Shown here: positions 1 through 9,045 of the stretch, one piece after another
How positions within the stretch are numbered: position 1 is the first letter of the stretch
How the letters are laid out: each line of letters opens with the position of its first letter
NCBI RefSeq assembly: GCF_900101265.1
Contig: NZ_FMZS01000002.1
Location: forward strand, 644,765-708,764
Direction of reading: 5' to 3'
Origin: Massilia sp. PDC64
GTDB lineage: Bacteria; Pseudomonadota; Gammaproteobacteria; Burkholderiales; Burkholderiaceae_D
DNA: 64,000 bases
The notes under the pieces: generated by a model
Databases searched by the model: none
What the model saw: the letters and a program-made list of their open reading frames with translations, nothing else
What the model was told of the DNA's origin: nothing
Position numbers and translations under genes: made by a program

Positions 1-591
1 TCGGTCACCCCGCTCGCGGACGGCGCGGATGCCGGCGTGCGCCTGGACATCGACGCGGGCGGCCTGCCGCTGGGCGACGTCGCGCTGGGCGACTCGATCG
101 CCATCAACGGCGCCTGCATGACCGTGGTCGAGAAGACGGACAACGCCTTCTCCGTCGACGTCTCGCGCGAGAGCCTGAACCGCACCGTGGGCCTCGACCA
201 GCCGGGCGAAGTGAACCTGGAAAAAGCATTGACGCTGGCCGAGCGCCTGGGCGGCCACCTCGTCTCGGGCCACGTCGACGGCCTGGGCGAAGTGCACAGC
301 TTCGAGCAGGTGGGCGAGTCGTGGAAGCTCGTCATCGACGCGCCCCGCGACCTGGGCAAGTACCTGGCGTATAAAGGGTCCGTCGTCGTGAACGGCGTGT
401 CGCTGACCGTCAACAGCGTCGAGGACATCGACGCCGCGGGCAGCCAGTGCTGCCGTTTCTCCATCAACCTGATCCCGCACACGATCGCCGTCACGACGCT
501 GAAGCACCTGCGCGCCGGCGCCAAGGTCAATCTCGAAATCGACCTGATCGCGCGCTACGTGGAGCGCATGCTCAGCGCCGCCAAGGCCTGA
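1..591 (+). CDS. ribE: Riboflavin synthase (alpha chain), 5'-truncated by window edge
   Basis: The last enzyme of riboflavin synthesis; it dismutates two 6,7-dimethyl-8-ribityllumazine molecules in the cytosol. The frame is open from base 1, so the true start lies upstream; the usual protein begins MFTGIV, a few codons before the first visible residues. Two lumazine-binding repeats are recognisable. The first carries NGACMTV and the GHLVSGHVDGLG motif, the second carries VNGVSLTVNSV. The C-terminus (IDLIARYVERML) is typical of the family. The next riboflavin genes, ribBA and ribH, lie 5 kb downstream beyond two peptidase genes, so the rib genes are clustered but not one operon here. Identification is secure; only the start is missing. 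Confidence 0.95.
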   Translation, partial: SVTPLADGADAGVRLDIDAGGLPLGDVALGDSIAINGACMTVVEKTDNAFSVDVSRESLNRTVGLDQPGEVNLEKALTLAERLGGHLVSGHVDGLGEVHSFEQVGESWKLVIDAPRDLGKYLAYKGSVVVNGVSLTVNSVEDIDAAGSQCCRFSINLIPHTIAVTTLKHLRAGAKVNLEIDLIARYVERMLSAAKA

Positions 592-683
592 GCGAATGGC
601 GTAGACTGCCTGCTGGCATCCATGCCAGCGTAGCCGGCCTGTCCGTCTTTACGTTGGCATCACAACGATAACAAGGACGAGAC

Positions 684-2654
684 ATGACCCGGGACATCTC
701 CTTCGATGGCAAGACCGTCGCGCGCGGCGCGGCATTGGCCGTGCTGCTGGCGGCGGCTGCGTTGGCGCACGCCGATCCGGCCGGCATGCGCACCTACCGC
801 ACGCTCGCGCTGACGGCGGGCGGCGAGCGTGTCGCGGCGGTGGAGGCGGTGGAGGGAGAGGCGAAGACGGAGCCGCGCATCGTCGTGCGCGACGCGGCCA
901 CCGGCCGGATCGCGTCGACGTGGCAAAAGTCCGATTGCACCCAATGCCGCGTGGAGTCGCTGGCGTGGTCGCCGGACCAGAAGACCCTGGCCGTCATCGT
1001 CCTCGACCTGCGGGCCGGTACGGCCAGCGTCGTGCTGGTGCGCGATGGCCGGATGTCGACGCTCGCCACGGTCAAGGGCGTGGCGGGGACGGTGCGCTGG
1101 TCGCCGGACGGGCGCCAGGTCGCCTTTCTCGCGACGGTCGGCGCGAAGAAACTGACCGGTGCCGTCGAGGCGGGCGCGCGCCAGGTCGGCGAGATCGGCC
1201 TCGCACAGGAAGAGGACGAGCAGCGCATCGCGGTCGTGCCCGCGGCCGGCGGCGAGTATCGCCTGGTGTCGCCGGGCGATACGTTCATCTACGAATACGA
1301 CTGGACGCCGGACGGCAAGGGCTTCGTCGTCACGAGCGCGAAGGGCAATGGCGACAACAACTGGTGGATCGCGACCCTGGGCCACGTCGACCTGGCCAGC
1401 GGCCGCCTGCGCGTCATCGCGGCCCCGAAGATGCAGATGAACATGCCGCACGTGGCGCCGGACGGCCGCACGGTTGCGTTCATCGGAGGGCTGATGAGCG
1501 ACTTCGGTTCCGTCGGCGGCGACGTGTACACGGTGCCGCTGGCGGGCGGAGAGCCGGTCGACGTCACGCCGGATTACAAGGGGTCGTTCAATGGCATCAC
1601 GTGGCGCGGCAAGGAATTGCTGGCGTCCGTGCTGGCGGGCAGCGAGGCCGGCATCGCCGCGATCGATCCGCAGGCGCGCAGCGTGCGCATGCTGTGGCAG
1701 GCGCCCGTCACGACGTCGGCCGGGCGCGACGGACGGGTCGTGTTCAGCGCGGACGGCCGCGTGGCCGCATCGGTGACGGAGGACTTCGAGCGCGCGCCGC
1801 GCATCGTTGTCGGCCGTCTGCCGGAACTGGTGCCCATCACCCGCGACAACGACGGGTTCACCGCGCAGGTGTCCGCGCGCAGCATCAGCTGGACCAACGA
1901 AGGGTTCGACGTGCAGGGCTGGCTCGTGGGCCCGCGCAGCGTCGAGGCGGGCCGCACGTACCCGATGATCGTGCAGGTGCATGGCGGCCCGGCGGCGGCC
2001 GCGACGCCGCGCTACGTGTCTGCCGGCGACAACGGCAATCCGCTCGTGCGCGACCTCGTGAAAGAGGGATATTTCGTGTTCATGCCGAACCCGCGCGGCA
2101 GCTATGGACAGGGCGCGGCGTTTACCCGCGCGAACCGGCGCGACTTCGGCGGCGGCGACTGGCGCGACGTCCTGGCCGGCGTCGATACCGTCATCGCCCG
2201 CGCACCCGTCGACGGCAACCGCCTCGGGCTGATGGGACATTCCTACGGCGGCTTCATGACGATGTGGGGCGTCACGCACAGCCAGCGCTTCAAGGCGGCC
2301 GTGGCCGGCGCCGGCATCGCCAACTGGATCAGCTATTACGGCCAGAACGGCATCGACCAGTGGATGGTGCCGTTCTTCGGGGCGACCATGTACGACGATC
2401 CGGCCGTCTATCGCGCCGCGTCGCCCATCGAATCGATCAAGGCGGCGCGCACGCCCACGCTGATCTACGTGGGCGAACGCGACGTCGAGTGCCCGCCGGC
2501 GCAATCGTTCGAGTTCTGGCACGGCCTGAAGGCGATGGGCGTGCCGACCACGCTGCTCGTGTATGACGGCGAGGGACACGCGTTCCGCAGGCCGGAGAAC
2601 CAGCGCGACCTGCGGGCGCGCGAGATCGCGTGGTTCAACAAGTACCTGCGGTAG
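684..2654 (+). CDS. S9 family (prolyl oligopeptidase-like) serine peptidase, secreted
   Basis: A 656-residue dipeptidyl/acylaminoacyl-peptidase-like hydrolase. The N-terminal ~28 residues have a basic start, an Ala/Leu-rich core and ALAHA, a plausible Sec signal for periplasmic export. Residues ~40-390 contain TolB/PD40-type propeller motifs (WSPD, WTPDGKG, VAPDGRT). The C-terminal alpha/beta-hydrolase domain has GHSYGG with Ser520, Asp600 in GERDVE and His632 in GEGHAF, a complete S9 triad. An AAGGA-like ribosome-binding site precedes the ATG. The gene converges on the M16 peptidase gene; the two TAG stops sit in opposite arms of one hairpin. Substrate is unknown, probably short peptides. 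Confidence 0.9.
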   Translation: MTRDISFDGKTVARGAALAVLLAAAALAHADPAGMRTYRTLALTAGGERVAAVEAVEGEAKTEPRIVVRDAATGRIASTWQKSDCTQCRVESLAWSPDQKTLAVIVLDLRAGTASVVLVRDGRMSTLATVKGVAGTVRWSPDGRQVAFLATVGAKKLTGAVEAGARQVGEIGLAQEEDEQRIAVVPAAGGEYRLVSPGDTFIYEYDWTPDGKGFVVTSAKGNGDNNWWIATLGHVDLASGRLRVIAAPKMQMNMPHVAPDGRTVAFIGGLMSDFGSVGGDVYTVPLAGGEPVDVTPDYKGSFNGITWRGKELLASVLAGSEAGIAAIDPQARSVRMLWQAPVTTSAGRDGRVVFSADGRVAASVTEDFERAPRIVVGRLPELVPITRDNDGFTAQVSARSISWTNEGFDVQGWLVGPRSVEAGRTYPMIVQVHGGPAAAATPRYVSAGDNGNPLVRDLVKEGYFVFMPNPRGSYGQGAAFTRANRRDFGGGDWRDVLAGVDTVIARAPVDGNRLGLMGHSYGGFMTMWGVTHSQRFKAAVAGAGIANWISYYGQNGIDQWMVPFFGATMYDDPAVYRAASPIESIKAARTPTLIYVGERDVECPPAQSFEFWHGLKAMGVPTTLLVYDGEGHAFRRPENQRDLRAREIAWFNKYLR

Positions 2655-2681
2655 GGTGGACGGCATAGCCGCCCACCCTAC
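2651..2681. terminator. Bidirectional hairpin between convergent peptidase genes
   Basis: GTAGGGTGG (2651-2659) is the exact reverse complement of CCACCCTAC (2673-2681), with a further CGG/CCG pairing inside. The stop codons of both convergent genes (TAG at 2652-2654 on + and at 2680-2678 on -) lie inside the arms. There is no long T-run on the + side; the minus-strand exit is also not T-rich, so termination is inferred from the hairpin alone. Confidence 0.5.
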
Positions 2682-5554
2682 GATTTGTTGGGCTTTTTCT
2701 CGGTGTCGTTTCTGGCCTGGGCCGCGGCGGCCTTGGCTTCCGGATTGAGCACCACCTGGACATAATTGTCGGTGTTCAGGTAGCGCTGTGCGGCCCGTTT
2801 GACGTCGTCCACGGTCAGGTGCTGCACTTCCTGGTCGAACGTGAGGATGGTGCCCGGATCGGTGCCTTCCGTCAGCGACGTCTGCAGGGCGGCCAGCCAG
2901 TATGTGTTTTCCTGTAGCGACTTGCGGTAGGTCTGCAGCCAGTTCGTCTTGACCTTGTCCAGGTCTTCCTGCGTGGGACCTTGCGTGCGCATGCGCTCGA
3001 TTTCGGCGAACGTGGCGTTCAAGACCTTGTCGACGTTGTCCGGGCCCGTTGGCAGCTGGACGCCGATCGTGTAGTGGCTGTACGGGATGCGCGTCATCGA
3101 GGCTTCCATGCCGCCGCCGTAGATCAGGCCCAGCTTTTCGCGCAGCACGTCGATGATGCGGATGTTCATCACTTCCGTCAGCGCGGACAGGCGCAGTTCT
3201 TCCAGTTCCGTCACCTCGGTCGGACCCGTGAACGTCAGGGACACGTTGCTGCGGTCTTCCGAACCGCTCTTGATTTCGCGCTTGACGACGCCCGTGACGG
3301 GGCGGATGCCGAGGTCGCGGTAGGCGGTCGGGATGTCCGGCGTGGGCAGGCTGCCCAGGTAGGCGGCGATCAGCGGCTTGATGGCGGCGACGTCGAAGCT
3401 GCCGACGAAAATGAACGTCAGGCCCTTGGCGCTGGAAAAGCGCTGGCGGTAGATGGCGATGGCGCGGTCGAGGTCGATCTTGTTGATGTCCTCGGGACGC
3501 AGCGCGCGCGGTGCGCGCGGGTTGTTGTCGTACAGCGTGGCCAGCACGGTGTCGCCGAACAGCGCGCCCGGCTGCGACAGGCGGTTGCGCGCCAGTTCCA
3601 TCTGCTTGCCGATGAAGGATTTGTACAGGTCCTCGTCGCGGCGCACGCCGGCGAACTTCAGCCACACCATCTGCAGCATCGTCTCGACGTCGGTGGCGCC
3701 CGCCGTGCCCGCGACGACGTCCGTGTTGTTGCCGAGGCCCGCGCTCACGGAGGCGGCCTTACCGGCCAGGATCTTGCGCATGTCGAGCGGGGAGAAATCC
3801 TTCAGGCCCATCGCGGCGACGATGGTGTCGGCGTAGCGGGCGTTGAACATGTCCTTGTCGTCGAACAGGCTCTGGCCGCCGAAGCGGGCGGCGCTCATCA
3901 GGACCTGGTCGTTGCGGAACGTGGTCGGCTTCAGGATCACCTTGACGCCGTTCGACAGCGTGAGCCGCGTCAGGCCGAGGGCCGCGTCGCGGCTTTCGTC
4001 GACGATCTTGCCGGGCGCGGGCGGCTGGTCCATCAGGTGCGCGGCCACGGCCTTTTCGTCGTGCGCCTGCACGTCGCGCTTTTCGGCGTTCGCGACGGCC
4101 GCCAGCAATTGCTCGCCGGTGGGAATCGGTGCGTCGCCTTCCGTCTTCGTCGAGCCCGTGTAGATCACGAGCTTGCCGGAGTCGGCCGGGATGGTCTTCG
4201 CGGCATAGGCATTGATCTCGGCCAGCGTGATGCCGGGCACCAGTTCGTTCACGTAGCGGTACTCGGCATCGATGCCGGGGATCGATTCGCCTTCGAGGAA
4301 GTTGCGCATCAGCTCGGCGGCGTGGACGGCGGAATCCGTCTTGTCGCGTTCGTTCCAGGCGCGCTCATAAGTGCGCATCATCGTTTTCTTCATGCGCTCC
4401 AGTTCGGCTGTCGTGAAGCCGAAGCGGCGCGCCCGCTCGTTTTCCTGCACGAGCGCGTCGATGGCGACGGTGGCGCCGTTCATGCCGAGCGCGGCCATCG
4501 CGTTGTACGACCGGTAGCGGGGCGTCAGGCGCGACAGGGCGCTGCTGGCGCCGATGAACGGCGGAGAAGGCAACGCCGACAATTCCTGCAGGCGCTGGTT
4601 CAGCATGCCGGAGAACAGCGCTTCGACCAGTTGCTCGCGGTAGCCGCGCAAGGTGGCGCGCTCGTGGAAGGGCTGCAGCGGGTAGCGGATCAGGATCGAG
4701 GCCGGGCCCGCTTCCTTGTCGGTGACGACGAGCGCCTCGTTGTCCGTGCGGGCCGGGATCCTGGCGTAGTCGCGCGGACGTGCGTGCGCGGGGTTCTTCA
4801 GGCCGGCGAAGTGACGACGGATCAATTTCTCGGCCTGCGCAGGGTCGATGTCGCCCACGGCCACGACGGCCATCAGGTCCGGGCGGTACCAGTCCTTGTA
4901 AAAACGGCGCAGGGTGTCCGGCTTGAAGTTGCGGATGACGTCTTCCTGGCCGATCGGCAGGCGGTCGGCATAGCGCGAGCCGTTATAGATCTTCGGCATC
5001 AGGACTTTCTGCATGCGGTCGCCGGCGCCCTTGCCGAGGCGGGCTTCCTCGAGGACGATGTCGCGTTCCTTGTCGATGTCGGCGTCCGTCAGCGTGAGGC
5101 CGCGGGCCCAGTCCTCCAGCACGAGGAAAGCCTTGTCGAGGTCCTCCTTGCGGTCGGACGGCACGGGCAGGATGTAGACGGTCTCGTCGAACGACGTGTA
5201 CGCGTTGAGGTCGGCGCCGAACTTCACGCCGATCGACTGCAAATATGAGACGAGCTCGTGCTTCTTGAAATGGCGCGAGCCGTTGAAGGCCATGTGTTCG
5301 GTGAAGTGGGCCAGGCCGCGCTGGTCCTCGTCCTCAAGGATCGAGCCGGCCTTGACGACGAGGCGCAGTTCCAGCTTGTGCTCGGGCATGCGGTTGCGCT
5401 GGATGTAGTAGGTCAGGCCATTGTCGAGCTTGCCGACCTTGACCTGGGCCCCGACCGGCAGCGGATCGTCGAGCTTCAGGGACGCGCCCGGCGCCAGGCC
5501 CTGCACGAGCAGGGCGGCGACGAGGAAAGAGATGCGGGCGATACGGATGAGCAT
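2678..5554 (-). CDS. M16 family zinc metallopeptidase (pitrilysin/insulinase type), secreted
   Basis: A 958-residue two-half M16 peptidase. Residues 1-24 look like a signal peptide (basic start, hydrophobic core, APGAS), so it probably acts in the periplasm or at the envelope. The N-terminal catalytic half has the inverted zinc motif HFTEH at residues 83-87 and a distal Glu at about 163 (DKERDIV), the three metal ligands of the family plus the catalytic Glu86. The C-terminal half contains the inactive M16 fold with an R/Y pair region. The length matches the PqqL-like secreted M16 group. It is transcribed toward the S9 peptidase gene, away from ribBA. The peptide substrate cannot be read from sequence. 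Confidence 0.9.
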   Translation of the reverse strand: MLIRIARISFLVAALLVQGLAPGASLKLDDPLPVGAQVKVGKLDNGLTYYIQRNRMPEHKLELRLVVKAGSILEDEDQRGLAHFTEHMAFNGSRHFKKHELVSYLQSIGVKFGADLNAYTSFDETVYILPVPSDRKEDLDKAFLVLEDWARGLTLTDADIDKERDIVLEEARLGKGAGDRMQKVLMPKIYNGSRYADRLPIGQEDVIRNFKPDTLRRFYKDWYRPDLMAVVAVGDIDPAQAEKLIRRHFAGLKNPAHARPRDYARIPARTDNEALVVTDKEAGPASILIRYPLQPFHERATLRGYREQLVEALFSGMLNQRLQELSALPSPPFIGASSALSRLTPRYRSYNAMAALGMNGATVAIDALVQENERARRFGFTTAELERMKKTMMRTYERAWNERDKTDSAVHAAELMRNFLEGESIPGIDAEYRYVNELVPGITLAEINAYAAKTIPADSGKLVIYTGSTKTEGDAPIPTGEQLLAAVANAEKRDVQAHDEKAVAAHLMDQPPAPGKIVDESRDAALGLTRLTLSNGVKVILKPTTFRNDQVLMSAARFGGQSLFDDKDMFNARYADTIVAAMGLKDFSPLDMRKILAGKAASVSAGLGNNTDVVAGTAGATDVETMLQMVWLKFAGVRRDEDLYKSFIGKQMELARNRLSQPGALFGDTVLATLYDNNPRAPRALRPEDINKIDLDRAIAIYRQRFSSAKGLTFIFVGSFDVAAIKPLIAAYLGSLPTPDIPTAYRDLGIRPVTGVVKREIKSGSEDRSNVSLTFTGPTEVTELEELRLSALTEVMNIRIIDVLREKLGLIYGGGMEASMTRIPYSHYTIGVQLPTGPDNVDKVLNATFAEIERMRTQGPTQEDLDKVKTNWLQTYRKSLQENTYWLAALQTSLTEGTDPGTILTFDQEVQHLTVDDVKRAAQRYLNTDNYVQVVLNPEAKAAAAQARNDTEKKPNKS

Positions 5555-5803
5555 GCGACGACGTCCTCAGCACGGAAAAAAATCATTCTACCTTGCCCGA
5601 CTTAAGCCATACTTGTAAATGAGCATGATGTAACACAGGTCCGGCAGGGCGGGTCGTTGTCATTATGCAACGAAACCACGCCGCGCCTGTGGTAGCGGGA
5701 CTCTAGAGTGCGGCGCCCCCGACGGGGATACGGCCGAGGACTGGCAAATCCTTTAAAATAGCGGATTTCCGCACCAGCCGGTCCGTACTCTCGAGGAATC
5801 CAC

Positions 5804-6919
5804 ATGCCCATCTCCACCACCCAGGAAATCGTTGACGAACTGCGCGCCGGGCGCATGGTCATTTTGGTCGACGAGGAAGACCGCGAGAACGAAGGCGACC
5901 TGGTGCTTGCCGCCGAGCACGTCACTCCGGAGGCGATCAACTTCATGATCCGCCACGCGCGCGGCCTCGTCTGCCTGACGTTGTCGGAAGAGATCTGCGA
6001 CCGCCTCGAACTGCCGATGATGACGACCCGTAACGGCACGTCGTTCGGCACCAACTTCACCGTCTCGATCGAGGCGGCGGAAGGCGTCACGACCGGCATC
6101 TCGGCGGCCGACCGCGCCCGGACCATCCAGGTGGCGGTGGCGAAGGATGCGAAGCCGGAAGACCTCGTCCAGCCGGGTCACATCTTCCCGCTGCGCGCCG
6201 TCAAGGGTGGCGTGCTGATGCGTGCCGGCCATACGGAAGCGGGCTGCGACCTCACGGAAATGGCGGGCCTGACCCCGGCGTCCGTCATCTGCGAGATCAT
6301 CAAGGAAGACGGCACGATGGCGCGCCTGCCGGACCTGCTGGAATTCGCGGAGGAGCACAATCTCAAGATCGGCACCATCGCCGACCTGATCCATTACCGC
6401 AGCCAGAACGAGACCCTCGTCGAGCGCGTGGCGGAGCGTCCGCTGGCCACCGTGCACGGCGAGTTCAAGCTGGTCGCCTTCCGCGACAAGCCGAGCGGCT
6501 CGGCGCACCTGGCGCTCGTCCACGGCAACCCGCAGGAAGACCGCGAGACGCTCGTGCGCGTGCACCAGCCGGTGTCGATCCTCGACCTGCTGGACAGCGC
6601 GTCCACGTCGCACTCGTGGAACCTCGCGGCCGCGATGCAGGCCGTGCAGCAGGCGGAGGCGGGCGTCATCGTCCTGCTCGACTGCGCGGAGACGGCCGAC
6701 GAACTGTTCGCCCAGTTCGCAGACAAGCCGGTGCGCCCGGTCGGCCGCGCGGCCAACCTGGACCTGCGTACCTACGGTATCGGCGCGCAGATCCTGCGCC
6801 AGCTCGGCGTGCGCAAGATGAAGCTGCTGGCCAACCCGCGCAAGATGCCGTCGATGGCCGGCTTCGACCTCGAGGTCACCGGCTATCTGGCCAAGCCGGG
6901 CTGCGAGGTGAGCTCGTAA
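5804..6919 (+). CDS. ribBA: 3,4-dihydroxy-2-butanone-4-phosphate synthase fused to a degenerate GTP cyclohydrolase II domain (RibBX type)
   Basis: A 371-residue fusion. Residues 1 to ~205 are an intact RibB domain, which converts ribulose 5-phosphate to the four-carbon riboflavin precursor; DEEDRENEGDLV, RHARGLVCL and HTEAGCDL are all present. Residues ~206-371 align with GTP cyclohydrolase II (RVH, NPRKM near the end), but the zinc segment that reads CLTGD...RCDCG in active RibA is replaced by a Cys-free stretch (HQPVSILDLLDSASTSHSW). The second half therefore should lack cyclohydrolase activity, and a separate ribA is expected elsewhere. GAGG precedes the ATG. ribH follows after 71 bp. No FMN riboswitch was recognised upstream. 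Confidence 0.93.
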   Translation: MPISTTQEIVDELRAGRMVILVDEEDRENEGDLVLAAEHVTPEAINFMIRHARGLVCLTLSEEICDRLELPMMTTRNGTSFGTNFTVSIEAAEGVTTGISAADRARTIQVAVAKDAKPEDLVQPGHIFPLRAVKGGVLMRAGHTEAGCDLTEMAGLTPASVICEIIKEDGTMARLPDLLEFAEEHNLKIGTIADLIHYRSQNETLVERVAERPLATVHGEFKLVAFRDKPSGSAHLALVHGNPQEDRETLVRVHQPVSILDLLDSASTSHSWNLAAAMQAVQQAEAGVIVLLDCAETADELFAQFADKPVRPVGRAANLDLRTYGIGAQILRQLGVRKMKLLANPRKMPSMAGFDLEVTGYLAKPGCEVSS

Positions 6920-6990
6920 CGAGCAACGCGTAACGCGGTACCATTACCACATTAATTAATTCACGAAACAAGAGAACAAGAGGCATAGCC

Positions 6991-7470
6991 ATGACGGTAG
7001 GAACTTTTGAAAGCAATCTGGCAGGCGAGGGTCTGCGCATCGGTATCGTGCAGGCACGTTTCAATGCCGATGTCGGCCATGGCCTGCTGTCGGCATGCCT
7101 GGCGGAACTGAAGCACCTGGGGGTGGCCGACGAGGACATCCTGCACGTGACCGTCCCGGGCGCGCTGGAAATCCCGCTGGCCCTGCAGAAGATGGCCGAG
7201 ACGCAGCAGTTCGACGCCCTGATCGCGCTGGGCGCCGTCATCCGCGGCGAAACCTACCACTTCGAGCTCGTGTCGAACGAGTCGGGCGCCGGCATCACCC
7301 GCATCGGCCTGGATTACGGCATGCCGATCGCCAACGCCGTGCTGACGACCGAGACCGACGAGCAGGCGGAAGCCCGCATGGCCGAGAAGGGCACCGATGC
7401 GGCACGCGTCGCCGTCGAGATGGCCAACCTGCTGCTGGGCCTCGAAGAACTGCAGGCCGAAGAAGAGTAA
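6991..7470 (+). CDS. ribH: 6,7-dimethyl-8-ribityllumazine synthase
   Basis: A 159-residue lumazine synthase, of normal length for the icosahedral/pentameric family. It condenses the RibB product with the ribitylamino-pyrimidine to make lumazine, the substrate of riboflavin synthase. Recognisable blocks are GIVQARFN near the N-terminus, [26 protein letters not shown] (with the catalytic His in the HFE block) and [16 protein letters not shown]. The gene lies between ribBA (71 bp upstream) and nusB (14 bp downstream), the common betaproteobacterial order ribBA-ribH-nusB, so the three are probably co-transcribed. AGAGG lies at a suitable distance before the ATG. Confidence 0.97.
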   Translation: MTVGTFESNLAGEGLRIGIVQARFNADVGHGLLSACLAELKHLGVADEDILHVTVPGALEIPLALQKMAETQQFDALIALGAVIRGETYHFELVSNESGAGITRIGLDYGMPIANAVLTTETDEQAEARMAEKGTDAARVAVEMANLLLGLEELQAEEE

Positions 7471-7484
7471 GACGAGTAGAAACC

Positions 7485-7955
7485 ATGACTGACAAGACCA
7501 CGCACGCCAATCCCAACAAGAACCGCACGCCGCGCCACCGCGCGCGCGAGTTCGCACTGCAGGGGCTGTATCAATGGCTGCTGAACAATGAGCCGGCCTC
7601 CACGGTCGTCACCAACATCCGCAGTGCGCACGGCTTCGACAAGGCCGACGGCGAGTACTTCACGGAACTGCTGAACGGCGCGATCGCCCAGTCGGTGGAA
7701 CTGCGCGAAGTGATCGCCCCGACCGTCGACCGTCCGATCGCGGAGCTGTCGCCGATCGAACACGCCGTGCTGCTGCTCGGTGCGTACGAGCTGAAGAACC
7801 AGATCGAGATCCCGTACCGCGTCGTGATCAACGAAGCCGTGGAACTGACCAAGTCGTTCGGCGGTATCGATGGCCACAAGTACGTCAATGGCGTGCTCGA
7901 CCGCCTGGCCGGCAAGATGCGTCCGGACGAGGTGGCGGCGGACGCGCGACGCTGA
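7485..7955 (+). CDS. nusB: Transcription antitermination factor NusB
   Basis: A 156-residue RNA-binding protein that with NusE (S10) binds boxA and promotes rRNA antitermination. The Arg-rich N-terminus (RHRAREFALQGLYQW) and C-terminal motifs (ELSPIEHAVLLLGAYEL; VVINEAVELTKSFGG; YVNGVLDRLA) are diagnostic. The start at 7485 is chosen because it is the first ATG 14 bp after ribH and gives the standard length; the frame stays open farther upstream but without family similarity. It is the last gene of the ribBA-ribH-nusB unit and is followed by a strong terminator. Confidence 0.97.
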   Translation: MTDKTTHANPNKNRTPRHRAREFALQGLYQWLLNNEPASTVVTNIRSAHGFDKADGEYFTELLNGAIAQSVELREVIAPTVDRPIAELSPIEHAVLLLGAYELKNQIEIPYRVVINEAVELTKSFGGIDGHKYVNGVLDRLAGKMRPDEVAADARR

Positions 7956-7984
7956 TTTTTTACCCGCTACATATATATAGTAAG

Positions 7985-8017
7985 AAAGCCGCTTGGGAAA
8001 CCGGGCGGCTTTTTTTA
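7985..8017 (+). terminator. Rho-independent terminator after nusB
   Basis: AAAGCCGC (7985-7992) pairs perfectly with GCGGCTTT (8005-8012) across a 12-base loop and is followed by T residues to 8017. It closes the ribBA-ribH-nusB transcription unit. Confidence 0.9.
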
Positions 8018-8124
8018 TGTCAGTCCCAGGATGACGGCCATGGCAGGCACGGGTAAAAAATGAAAGCCACCGCAGCTTGCGCCGACGGTGGCTTTCGACC
8101 AGGAAAGGAGTGTTTGGGGTGGAC

Positions 8125-9045
8125 TCAGAGTCCGGCGACTGTCTCGCCGCTCTGGTTGCCGCCGTGCGCCGCTTCGGTCGACGCGGTGTCCGGCTTGGCC
8201 GGGGCGCTGGCCGATTTCTGGGCCAGCGTCGTGCTCGGGGCCGGCGACGGCGGGAAATAGATCGGAACGTTCTTGCCGCTGGCGACCTGCTTCAGGCGCT
8301 TGTACTCCGTCAGGACCTTGGAGCCGTAGCCGGAATCGTCGTCGATGGCGCCGGCGCCGACATAGCTCTTCAGGCCTGCTTCCACCGAGCCCGTGCGGGT
8401 GACGTAATCCTTCAGGATCTGGGCGCCGACGCGGATGTTGGCCACCGGATTCAGGGCAGCCTGCGAGCCGCCGACTTCCTCGAACTTGTCGCTGTGGACC
8501 TTGGACATCACCTGCATCAGGCCCTGCGCGCCCATCGGGCTTTCCGCGAACGGATTCAGGCCGGACTCGATGGCCATCACGGCCAGGATCAGCAGGGGAT
8601 CCAGCTTGATCTCGTGCGCCGTGCTGTACGCGGTCGTGACGAGCATGTTGGCGGCATCGCCGGCCACGCGGTAACGGCGCGACAGCCAGTCCGTCACGTA
8701 TTTCTGCTGACGGGTGGGGCGGTTCGCCGCCTTGTCGTCGCTGTTGGCGATCTCGACGGCGTCCGCGCCGCGCGCAGCTACGAGCTGGACCGCGGGATTG
8801 GCGGTGGCAACCTGCGTCGGCACAGCGCGTTGCGGGCTCAGGAAATCCGACACCCGTTTTGCAAAATCGGGGCGGCTGTACAGCAGGGCAATCATTGCTA
8901 CTGCGGAAAGACCGAAAACGGTCAGGGTATGTTGTGCGGTGGTCAAAACACCGCGTGCCGCTTTGATCACGGAAGACCACGTGACTGGCTGGCTGGCCAT
9001 CTGTTGGACGAGCCTTGCGCTCGTGCCGATGAAGCGATGGATCAT
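8125..9045 (-). CDS. Lytic transglycosylase, SLT domain, membrane-anchored
   Basis: A 306-residue protein with a goose-lysozyme-like SLT fold that cleaves peptidoglycan glycan strands. The catalytic Glu lies in AIESGLNPFAE, followed by MGAQGLMQVM and NPVANIRVGAQIL, all typical of SLT domains. A hydrophobic stretch near residues 35-55 (LTVFGLSAVAMIALLY) suggests a single N-terminal membrane anchor with the enzyme in the periplasm. The tail is Pro/Ala/Ser/Thr-rich. The start at 9045 (MIHRFIG) is chosen over longer versions because AGGAGAG lies directly upstream. It is transcribed convergently with nusB and divergently from ubiD. Confidence 0.88.
   Translation of the reverse strand: MIHRFIGTSARLVQQMASQPVTWSSVIKAARGVLTTAQHTLTVFGLSAVAMIALLYSRPDFAKRVSDFLSPQRAVPTQVATANPAVQLVAARGADAVEIANSDDKAANRPTRQQKYVTDWLSRRYRVAGDAANMLVTTAYSTAHEIKLDPLLILAVMAIESGLNPFAESPMGAQGLMQVMSKVHSDKFEEVGGSQAALNPVANIRVGAQILKDYVTRTGSVEAGLKSYVGAGAIDDDSGYGSKVLTEYKRLKQVASGKNVPIYFPPSPAPSTTLAQKSASAPAKPDTASTEAAHGGNQSGETVAGL

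Noticed and set aside
660..3665. 1001-codon open minus-strand frame opposite the S9 peptidase gene
   Set aside because: Arg/His-rich composition and no family similarity; a by-product of high-GC codon use. Similar long antisense frames at 2981-5248, 18203-20773 and 26228-28312 were rejected for the same reason.
5555..5803. Possible FMN riboswitch before ribBA
   Set aside because: The conserved RFN blocks could not be found in the 249-bp leader.
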